From Sulfurimonas sp. (GTDB taxonomy: Bacteria; Campylobacterota; Campylobacteria; Campylobacterales; Sulfurimonadaceae): DNA of 10,362 nt. How positions within the stretch are numbered: position 1 is the first letter of the stretch; each line of letters opens with the position of its first letter. The notes below the pieces were generated by a model. It searched no databases, was not told where the DNA came from, and saw only the letters and a program-made list of their open reading frames with translations. The DNA lies in NCBI GenBank assembly GCA_002733155.1, contig NVUO01000018.1:56131-66492 (forward strand), given 5' to 3'. A program made the position numbers and the translations under genes. Below, piece after piece: positions 1 to 5,272 of this stretch.

Positions 1-837
1 AGTAATCATAGGTGAGCGTTCTAGGTCTAAGTGTTCTATTGGTGAAAGTAGTGAACGTATCTGATACACCTGCGCGAACAGTTCATTTTGAAAATCTATC
101 TTTGGTCTATCATTGTTTATTGAGTATGGATAATGTTCAGATACTTCAAGATACTGAATTACATGTTTTTGATTTTCTACTCCATCTAAAAAGCTTATAA
201 CTACCTCAGAAGTTCTATAAATATTTAAAAGATTAAATATCTCATCAAGTGCATAAGATGGATCTTCACTAGTACCATGAGTCTCATAAAGCCAGGTCTT
301 ACCAGTAGTTACATCTATGGCTGAGTAACCAACTGAATAAATTTCCTTATATTTGTCTATCAATATAGAAACTATATAATTATCATCATTATCTATTATA
401 TAATCAAAATTAGTACCAGGTGAGACTATCTGTGATACATATCGACTGATTTTAGGTGGATTGCCTTTTTCTAAAGAAGCTTTGCTTTGTTTTACAACTA
501 TAATTGTATATTTTTGTTCAGATATAAGTCTGCTTAAATAACGTTCAAAAGATACAGCTGGAACTCCAGCTAAAAGAGGATTTTTATCTGAGTTTTCAAT
601 AATATTTTTATTTTTTTTAGTAAGTTGTATATTTAGAAGTTCAGCTATCTCTTTTGCTTTACCAACTTGAATCTCATCATTGTTTACCTCATATACCTCA
701 AAAAAAGTACCAATCTCCATAAATACAACAGTGTCACGACCATACTTTTTCTCAAAGTATCTTTGTAAGTCAAAATATGTTTGAGTTAATAACTTATCTT
801 TATTATCTAAAATAAAACTTACATCTGATGCGGTCAT
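1..837 (-). CDS. mutS: DNA mismatch-binding protein MutS, MutS7-like, N-terminal part (runs off left edge)
   Basis: I read 279 open codons from an ATG at 837 to the window edge; the start is fixed by an in-frame TAG two codons upstream and an AAGAAAAG-type ribosome site. Residues about 15-125 look like MutS domain I, with the mismatch-reading Phe-x-Glu motif as F45-F46-E47 in IGTFFEVYE. Residues about 135-250 look like the connector domain ([12 protein letters not shown]). The visible end, [13 protein letters not shown], is the beginning of the core/lever domain. The ATPase domain and C-terminus lie outside the window. The segments [16 protein letters not shown] and [12 protein letters not shown] resemble the MutS7 subfamily (Campylobacterota, giant viruses, octocoral mitochondria), whose members usually end in an HNH nuclease domain; this placement is from memory of the family. 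The MutS family call is firm, the subfamily is probable. It is separated by 49 bases from the small genes upstream and has its own likely promoter. Confidence 0.93.
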   Translation of the reverse strand, partial: MTASDVSFILDNKDKLLTQTYFDLQRYFEKKYGRDTVVFMEIGTFFEVYEVNNDEIQVGKAKEIAELLNIQLTKKNKNIIENSDKNPLLAGVPAVSFERYLSRLISEQKYTIIVVKQSKASLEKGNPPKISRYVSQIVSPGTNFDYIIDNDDNYIVSILIDKYKEIYSVGYSAIDVTTGKTWLYETHGTSEDPSYALDEIFNLLNIYRTSEVVISFLDGVENQKHVIQYLEVSEHYPYSINNDRPKIDFQNELFAQVYQIRSLLSPIEHLDLERSPMIT

Positions 838-869
838 ATACTACTTTTCTTCTATAATTTATACTTGTG

Positions 870-875
870 ATTATA
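870..875 (-). promoter_or_regulatory. Likely extended -10 promoter element of mutS
   Basis: On the minus strand the gap between the 80-residue gene and mutS contains TGATATAAT, a perfect TATAAT box with the TG of an extended -10. It lies 32 bases before the mutS ATG, leaving a leader of roughly 25 bases. No good -35 box is visible, which is usual for Campylobacterota sigma-70 promoters. The element suggests that mutS can be transcribed independently of the upstream genes. Confidence 0.45.
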
Positions 876-886
876 TCATAAAGTGT

Positions 887-1129
887 TTATGACTCATTTT
901 GAATTAACTCATTTAATGGCTTAATCTCTTTGTCTTTTACTTCATTTGTAATATCTAACATTACTTTTAACATAACATTTACGTCTATTTGTGCTGCACT
1001 TTTGTCATCATTGTCTATACTAGCTTGTAATTCTTCTAAAAGCTGTTTTGTGTATTCATTTACAAGGTTTTCTATTTCGACCATAGCTTCTGGTGAATTA
1101 CCCATCTCTTCTAGTAATTTATTTCTCAA
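887..1129 (-). CDS. Small acidic protein of unknown function (80 aa)
   Basis: I do not recognise this protein. It is 80 residues, rich in Glu, Asp, Asn, Leu and Lys, with no signal peptide, membrane segment or cysteine, and it looks almost wholly helical and amphipathic. It begins 5 bases after the stop of the 141-residue gene, so the two are almost certainly co-transcribed. The start is uncertain. The listed start is a TTG directly abutting GAGGAG, with no normal spacing. The alternative is an in-frame ATG eight codons later (1105), preceded by GAAGAG, also without spacing. An in-frame TGA six codons upstream of the TTG rules out a longer form. The tight spacing to its neighbour and the continuous frame favour a real gene, perhaps a partner of the upstream protein. 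Confidence 0.65.
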   Translation of the reverse strand: MRNKLLEEMGNSPEAMVEIENLVNEYTKQLLEELQASIDNDDKSAAQIDVNVMLKVMLDITNEVKDKEIKPLNELIQNES

Positions 1130-1134
1130 CTCCT

Positions 1135-1560
1135 CTATTTTTTTTCAATTTTTTCTTTATTGAAGTCTGCTAAAAAAACTACAGCCTCTTTAGTACTTAA
1201 GTCATCTAAAAACTTTTGAACAGCTGGGTCTCTTTTTTTCTCCTGAGTCATACCATCATTATTAAAATCATATTTTTCATCATCGTGCATAAGTAAGTTA
1301 TAAGAGGCTTCGTCACTTAATTCATCTATATTTATAGAATCTGCTAAACTTGCATATTTTTGGAGTGTAGTTAGTTCATCTTTACTTAAAGATTGTAAAA
1401 ATTCATTTGCATTATCTAGTTTGATATCAACTTCAGTAGCTTTTGCAAAAATAGTCTCAAAATTTTGGGCAAATTCTTCTTGGTATTTTACTCTACCAGA
1501 GAAGTCTTTGAGTTTTTGCATTGAAGATATGTTATTTTTATAAATAGTGCCAGTTTCCAT
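1135..1560 (-). CDS. Acidic protein of unknown function with a DxNxDG loop (141 aa)
   Basis: I do not recognise a named family. The ATG at 1560 has an in-frame TAA two codons upstream, so the protein cannot be longer at this end. It is soluble-looking, cysteine-free, and rich in Asp, Glu and Lys, with probable helices at residues 10-45 and 50-75. The segment LSDEASYNLLMHDDEKYDFNNDGMTQE (about 81-107) holds a calcium-loop-like D98-x-N100-x-D102-G103, resembling the first half of an EF-hand or dockerin loop, but the acidic residue expected at loop position 12 is Lys; Glu sits at position 10. Calcium binding is therefore only a possibility. It lies 30 bases downstream of a strong hairpin that ends the HPP gene and 5 bases upstream of the 80-residue gene, suggesting a two-gene unit with its own transcription start. 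Confidence 0.75.
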   Translation of the reverse strand: METGTIYKNNISSMQKLKDFSGRVKYQEEFAQNFETIFAKATEVDIKLDNANEFLQSLSKDELTTLQKYASLADSINIDELSDEASYNLLMHDDEKYDFNNDGMTQEKKRDPAVQKFLDDLSTKEAVVFLADFNKEKIEKK

Positions 1561-1590
1561 AACTTATCTTTTAGAAAAACAAGCAATATA

Positions 1591-1630
1591 TATACCCTGA
1601 GTATTGATTAAAACCAATACTCAGGGTATA
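1591..1630 (-). terminator. Strong hairpin overlapping the HPP stop codon, possible terminator
   Basis: Positions 1591-1606 and 1615-1630 are perfect 16-base inverted repeats around an 8-base loop. The loop carries the stop codon of the HPP gene (1608-1610) and one arm is made from its last codons. Reading the minus strand, the hairpin is followed by a T-rich but interrupted stretch (TATATTGCTTGTTTTT) rather than a clean U run. It may therefore be an imperfect intrinsic terminator, an mRNA-stabilising 3' end, or a protein-binding palindrome. Confidence 0.5.
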
Positions 1631-2117
1631 AACGTGTAGAGTACAAGTTATTGTAAAGTAGTGCTACTAATACCAAAATAATTGAACCTAATAATGATGG
1701 AAAAACAATATAATCCCATTGAGCACCTAATAAAAATACTATAAGTGGGTTTGAACCAGCTGGTGGGTGTACAGTCCTTGTAATTATCATAACTGATATT
1801 GCAGTAGCTAAAGATAAAGCCATACTCCACCACTCAGTTCCTAAAAAATGTAAAAACATTAAACCTATAAAAGTTGAAAACAGATGACCTAGTATTACAT
1901 TTCTGGGTTGAGAAAATGGACTTTTAGGGAATCCAAACAACAATACACATGAGGCTCCAAACGAACCCATTACTAATAAATTATCGTAAGATGAAGTTAA
2001 ATAACCTATAATTGCTATAGATATCAAAGCACCAAAAAATGCAAATACTACATCTTTAATATTAGTTTTTGGAGGTAAAGATGCCCCTTGACCTTTAAAC
2101 TTTTGAAAATAACTCAT
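1608..2117 (-). CDS. HPP family integral membrane protein
   Basis: A 169-residue inner-membrane protein of the HPP family. The family signatures are clear: GSFGASCVLLFGFPKSPFSQ (51-70) followed by PRNVILGH (71-78), and the name-giving HPPAGSNP (117-124). Four to five hydrophobic helices can be seen, around residues 22-41, 47-63, 79-93, 97-114 and 125-157. Plant and cyanobacterial relatives have been linked to nitrite transport; the bacterial role is generally unknown, so no substrate is claimed. I chose the ATG at 2117 because AGGAG lies 5 bases upstream. An in-frame TTG at 2144 would give nine extra residues but falls inside the presumed repressor site and has no ribosome site. The gene follows tetR by 59 bases, and that gap holds a copy of the same motif found before tetR, so it is probably TetR-controlled. 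Confidence 0.92.
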   Translation of the reverse strand: MSYFQKFKGQGASLPPKTNIKDVVFAFFGALISIAIIGYLTSSYDNLLVMGSFGASCVLLFGFPKSPFSQPRNVILGHLFSTFIGLMFLHFLGTEWWSMALSLATAISVMIITRTVHPPAGSNPLIVFLLGAQWDYIVFPSLLGSIILVLVALLYNNLYSTRLYPEYWF

Positions 2118-2138
2118 TATTTCTCCTATTATTTTATT

Positions 2139-2161
2139 AAACAAACATTTGTTTGGTAAAA
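2139..2161 (-). promoter_or_regulatory. Probable TetR operator in front of the HPP gene
   Basis: This 23-base segment matches the segment upstream of tetR (2761-2783) at 19 positions, in the same orientation. Both share the core AAAC-N4-GTTT. Here the symmetry is better: AAACAAA and TTTGTTT form perfect 7-base arms around CA (2139-2154). It sits 22 bases ahead of the HPP start codon, just downstream of an AT-rich stretch that could serve as -10, so bound repressor would block transcription. Binding by the adjacent repressor is inferred from position and repetition. Confidence 0.6.
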
Positions 2162-2183
2162 ATAGATTTTAAAAATCTATTTT
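2159..2183 (-). repeat. 25-base palindrome overlapping the tetR stop codon
   Basis: Positions 2159-2170 and 2172-2183 are perfect 12-base inverted repeats centred on 2171. The tetR stop codon (2177-2179) lies in one arm. The stem contains a single G-C pair, so as RNA it would be weak. On the minus strand a short T run follows, which would fit a weak terminator between tetR and the HPP gene. It may also be only a by-product of AT-rich sequence. Confidence 0.35.
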
Positions 2184-2734
2184 AAAAGACTTTTTGTATA
2201 AATATTAGCTCGTAAAAAAATATCCTCATCATTATATAAACGCATCATCATTAATGCACCTTGAGTATTTGCTATACACTCCTGAGATAAACTTCTAGCC
2301 TTATCTTGGGTATACTCTTTTAGTAGTATATTTGTAACTGCATCCTCCCAGCTCTTAAAATATTTTTGAATCTCTTGCTTAAATTCTGGTATATCATTTA
2401 TAACTTCTAATGTCCAGTTACCAAGTAAACATCCACCCTCAGAATTTAAAAAATATTGTTCTACATCATCAGTAAGTTTATCTAACTGTTGTTTATCAGA
2501 CATACTAGGATTATATGCATGTACTAAAATTTTTTCATTAAAAAGTTTATGTATATACTTTAAACATTCTAATCCAAGTTCTTGTTTGCCTTTAAAATGA
2601 TGATAAATACTTCCTTTAACTAATCCACAAGCCTTTGCTAAATCTGCCATGGACGTTTTATAATATCCATGTACTTTAAAAAGGTGAATTGACTTTTTTA
2701 TGATAGTTTTTTTATCTGTTTTTATTACTGGCAT
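2177..2734 (-). CDS. TetR/AcrR family transcriptional repressor
   Basis: A 185-residue one-component regulator. The N-terminal DNA-binding domain is typical: a helix-turn-helix at residues 27-53 (TSMADLAKACGLVKGSIYHHF, then KGKQEL). The ligand domain carries GCLLGN at 101-106 and a spaced F-W pair near 126-129, as in the NemR/AcuR/YxaF-like branch. In NemR a cysteine in this region senses electrophiles; Cys102 could play that part here, but this is only an inference. The ATG at 2734 has AAGGAG seven bases upstream. It lies between a MATE pump gene (119 bases upstream) and the HPP gene (59 bases downstream). Matching operator-like sites occur before itself and before HPP, pointing to autorepression and HPP control. 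No such site is seen before the MATE gene, so control of the pump is not supported. Confidence 0.95.
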   Translation of the reverse strand: MPVIKTDKKTIIKKSIHLFKVHGYYKTSMADLAKACGLVKGSIYHHFKGKQELGLECLKYIHKLFNEKILVHAYNPSMSDKQQLDKLTDDVEQYFLNSEGGCLLGNWTLEVINDIPEFKQEIQKYFKSWEDAVTNILLKEYTQDKARSLSQECIANTQGALMMMRLYNDEDIFLRANIYTKSLLK

Positions 2735-2760
2735 ATATATACTCCTTTTTAATTTAAATA

Positions 2761-2783
2761 AACCAAACGATTGTTTTGTAAAA
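2761..2783 (-). promoter_or_regulatory. Probable TetR operator in front of tetR
   Basis: This site agrees with the one before the HPP gene (2139-2161) at 19 of 23 positions and has the core AAAC-N4-GTTT typical of TetR-family operators. On the minus strand it starts right after the TATACT box, so it covers the expected transcription start. That position is suited to autorepression. Confidence 0.6.
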
Positions 2784-2788
2784 GTATA
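2783..2788 (-). promoter_or_regulatory. Likely -10 box of tetR
   Basis: TATACT on the minus strand, 49 bases before the tetR start codon and directly adjoining the presumed operator. No convincing -35 box is seen. It would place the transcript start near 2776, inside the operator. Confidence 0.4.
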
Positions 2789-2853
2789 GTGACTATTTTC
2801 TTATAATTTTATTAAATACATATGTTTAATTAGTATATATATTTTATACATAT

Positions 2854-4173
2854 CTAACCCCTAATTAAAATTTTTAATTTATTATCAGCATACCACCATA
2901 CAAATATAGCTGCTGAAAAAATAATTAAATCTAGTCCTAACCACATATAAGAAATACCTAAACCTAATGTGCTAAGAAATGCAAATACTAAAATTGGTGC
3001 AAGTACCTGTCTATATATACTTACTGGAAATATAATTCCTGGTTTTTTAATACCTTGAAGCATAGCTATATATATAAATATAACTACAAAGCCATAGGAG
3101 GCTAATCCACAGATGCGTAAATAAAGGGCAGTTTGTTTGATAACTATAGAATCACTTGTTAATAATGAAGCTAAAAACTCTCCAAATAAAAAAAATGAAC
3201 TTACACCTAAGGTAGAGATAATCCAACCATAACGAAGAGCTAGTTTAATAGTTGACCCTATCCTGTTATACGCTAATGCACCATTATTTTGAGATACTAT
3301 AGCTAAGGCTGCAATATTAAGTCCAATAACTGGCATTAAAAATATTTGTTCAATTCTCATACCTATACCATATGCAGCTACAGCTTCTTTACCAAAATCT
3401 GCAACAAAATATGTAATTATATACATACCAAAAGCCATTAGAAACATGTTTACACTTGGAGCAAAACCTTGTTGTAAAAGACTTTTTATAACATCTATAT
3501 CATATTTAAGATTTGAAAAACCATTCCATAACTTTGTTTTTCTTAGTTTAAAAAATAGATATGACATAATTATACTCTCTGATATTAAAGTAGCATAAGC
3601 TATAGCACTTACACCAAGCTTAAAATACTCTATAAATATATAATCCAAAACAATATTAATAAAACTAGTAACCATTAAGGCATTTCTAAACGACTTTGTA
3701 TCACCTGTAGCTGTAAGTAAAGCGTTAAAGAAAAAAGAGCCAATAAATAATACAATACCATAAAGTATTATATTTATATATTTATATGTCTCTATAGAGT
3801 AAGATGGATCCCCTAAAGCTTCAACTAAAATAGGTACAAAGTTTAAACCACTTATACTTAAAAATATTGATAAAACTAAACCAAATACTATAGAATTTAA
3901 AGATATATGTTGAGCCTTAGCTATATTTTTTTCACCTAAGGCATTACCAACAAGAGCTGTTACAGCCTCACTCATCCCGATAGCTATAGCTAAAATCATA
4001 AAAAATACAGATGCTGAAAGTGATAAAGCGGCAAGAGCTTCAGTTGAAATAGTACCCGCGAAGTAAGTATCAGTTACATTAAACATAGTATGAAAAAAAT
4101 ATCCAGTGACTGCCGGAATAGAGAGATGTAATATATGGCTTTTTATTTCACCACTGGTCAAATCTATATGCAT
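2854..4173 (-). CDS. MATE family multidrug/cation-coupled efflux transporter
   Basis: A 439-residue inner-membrane antiporter of normal MATE length. The N-terminus DLTSGEIKSHILHLSIP and the first helix with N32-x-x-D35-TYFAG are family hallmarks, as is GNALGEKN (76-83) after helix 2. The second half repeats the fold, beginning near GFAPSVNMFLMAFGM. About twelve hydrophobic helices are present. MATE proteins expel drugs or metabolites using Na+ or H+ gradients; the substrate here cannot be deduced. The ATG at 4173 gives the standard N-terminus, but no Shine-Dalgarno sequence precedes it, and a TATAAT box sits only five bases upstream, which could produce a leaderless message. It is divergent from the RNase H gene and followed by tetR after 119 bases, which holds tetR's own promoter. 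Confidence 0.95.
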   Translation of the reverse strand: MHIDLTSGEIKSHILHLSIPAVTGYFFHTMFNVTDTYFAGTISTEALAALSLSASVFFMILAIAIGMSEAVTALVGNALGEKNIAKAQHISLNSIVFGLVLSIFLSISGLNFVPILVEALGDPSYSIETYKYINIILYGIVLFIGSFFFNALLTATGDTKSFRNALMVTSFINIVLDYIFIEYFKLGVSAIAYATLISESIIMSYLFFKLRKTKLWNGFSNLKYDIDVIKSLLQQGFAPSVNMFLMAFGMYIITYFVADFGKEAVAAYGIGMRIEQIFLMPVIGLNIAALAIVSQNNGALAYNRIGSTIKLALRYGWIISTLGVSSFFLFGEFLASLLTSDSIVIKQTALYLRICGLASYGFVVIFIYIAMLQGIKKPGIIFPVSIYRQVLAPILVFAFLSTLGLGISYMWLGLDLIIFSAAIFVWWYADNKLKILIRG

Positions 4174-4178
4174 TTTTT

Positions 4179-4184
4179 ATTATA
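4179..4184 (-). promoter_or_regulatory. TATAAT box immediately before the MATE start
   Basis: A perfect TATAAT on the minus strand lies five bases before the MATE ATG. Used as a -10 box it would start transcription at or next to the ATG. In such AT-rich DNA chance occurrence is possible, and other -10-like sequences lie further upstream. Confidence 0.3.
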
Positions 4185-4260
4185 ATGATTTTATTATTAA
4201 ACTAAGTCATTTTATTAAATCTAATATGATAAAATATCTTATAAATTAAAAAAGAGATGC

Positions 4261-5076
4261 ATGCAAAAAATAACTGAAACATTTTTACAGCTAGGTATAG
4301 ATAAAACAAGTGATATATCTGAGAATCAACTTATACTTCTTGACATAGATTTTGATAAAAAAAAGTTATGGTTTGACTTAGCCATTGGCAAAAATATTTC
4401 AGATGCTAGAGCTGAGCTTTTTGTATTACTAAAAGGCATATCTGCAAAAACTAATCAGGATAAGATTATAAAAAACTATAAAAACTTACAAAAATTTAGA
4501 AAAGATGAAAAAGATATCCCTAAAGTAGAAGAGTTTGTTCAAGAAACTGAAAAACAAGTCCGAGAATCTGATGTTACTATCTACTGTGATGGTGGATGTT
4601 CACCAAATCCTGGAAAATCAGGTTCAGGCATAGCTGTTTATAGGGATTCTGTAGTCTCAGAACTTTGGTATGGTCTTTATGAGAGTAATGGCACTAATAA
4701 TACAGCAGAATTAAATGCACTTTATACTTCACTTTTAATAGCACAAAAAGAGCTTGATTTAGGAAATAAAGTAAAAATAAAATGTGATTCAATGTACTCT
4801 ATAAACTGTATACAAACTTGGGCTATTAACTGGGAGAAAAAAGGCTGGACAAAAAAAGGTGGGGAGATTAAAAATCTGGATATTATAAAAAAATCGTACA
4901 CTCTTTATAATCAAGTTAAAAATAAAATATCACTTTCTCATATAAAGGCACATGCTGGTTTAGAAGGAAATGAATTAGCAGATAGAATGACTATATACGC
5001 TAGAAAAACAAAAAGTATTGACTTTATTAAATATGAAGGGGCTATAGATATTGCTGCAATTTTAGATATCTCTTAA
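4261..5076 (+). CDS. rnhA: Ribonuclease HI with N-terminal extension
   Basis: A 271-residue protein whose C-terminal half is an RNase HI domain (about 103-250), which cuts the RNA strand of RNA-DNA hybrids. The four catalytic acids are visible: D110 in YCDGGCSPNPG, E150 in NNTAE, D176 in KCDSMYS and D241 in NELAD; the catalytic-loop His is H231 in KAHAGLEGNE. Typical bacterial RNase HI is about 150 residues, so residues 1-102 are an extension. It does not show the hybrid-binding motif of eukaryotic RNase H1; it begins with a mixed strand/helix region (LILLDIDFDKKKLWFDLAIG) and ends in a charged linker. About 20 residues also follow the catalytic domain. The ATG at 4261 is preceded by AAAAGAG; an overlapping ATG at 4257 is out of frame and soon stops. 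Weak -10 candidates lie at 4225-4245. No clear terminator follows. Confidence 0.95.
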   Translation: MQKITETFLQLGIDKTSDISENQLILLDIDFDKKKLWFDLAIGKNISDARAELFVLLKGISAKTNQDKIIKNYKNLQKFRKDEKDIPKVEEFVQETEKQVRESDVTIYCDGGCSPNPGKSGSGIAVYRDSVVSELWYGLYESNGTNNTAELNALYTSLLIAQKELDLGNKVKIKCDSMYSINCIQTWAINWEKKGWTKKGGEIKNLDIIKKSYTLYNQVKNKISLSHIKAHAGLEGNELADRMTIYARKTKSIDFIKYEGAIDIAAILDIS

Positions 5077-5207
5077 TTTACATGATATTTTACTAAAAAC
5101 TTAAAATATTAGTTTAATTATCTCCTATAATTATATTTACACTTTTTTATTACAAACAAACAATTTTATGACAACATATCAATGATAATAATAGTTTATT
5201 TATACAA

Positions 5208-5215
5208 CCCCCCCC
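5208..5215 (+). repeat. Run of eight C upstream of the secretion operon
   Basis: Eight consecutive C residues in otherwise AT-rich non-coding DNA. The rest of the 196-base gap after rnhA shows no gene, only AT-rich sequence with a second TATAAT at 5126-5131. The run ends 21 bases before the TATACT box of the secretion operon, so it covers roughly -41 to -34. G/C homopolymers of this length act as slipped-strand switches in Campylobacter and Helicobacter; here a change in length would alter the -35 region, not a reading frame. Confidence 0.85.
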
Positions 5216-5236
5216 TAAATCATCACTTTTCTGTGT

Positions 5237-5242
5237 TATACT
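5237..5242 (+). promoter_or_regulatory. Likely -10 box of the type I secretion operon
   Basis: TATACT lies 30 bases before the chosen start of the outer-membrane protein gene. It implies a leader of about two dozen bases. The -35 position is occupied by the end of the C run and TAAA, with no consensus hexamer. Confidence 0.45.
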
Positions 5243-5272
5243 CTGTTTCAATAATTAAATATGGAAATTAAT

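Noticed and set aside
12..200. Plus-strand open frame of 62 codons at the left edge
   Set aside because: It is antisense to the MutS frame, which is continuous, matches MutS domains, and has no break across the region.
930..1163. Plus-strand open frame of 77 codons
   Set aside because: Antisense to the two small minus-strand genes. Its Phe/Ser-rich composition is the usual complement of an acidic, Lys-rich coding strand.
5091..5117. Possible terminator after rnhA (ACTAA...TTAGT)
   Set aside because: The stem is only five AT-rich pairs with no proper U tract.
5150..5172. A third TetR-like site (AAACAAACAA) upstream of the secretion operon
   Set aside because: Only one half matches; the GTTT half is missing, so it is probably chance in AT-rich DNA.
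5181..5200. Fur-box-like AATGATAATAATAG before the secretion operon
   Set aside because: The first half resembles a Fur site but the second half does not pair with it. Not strong enough to call.
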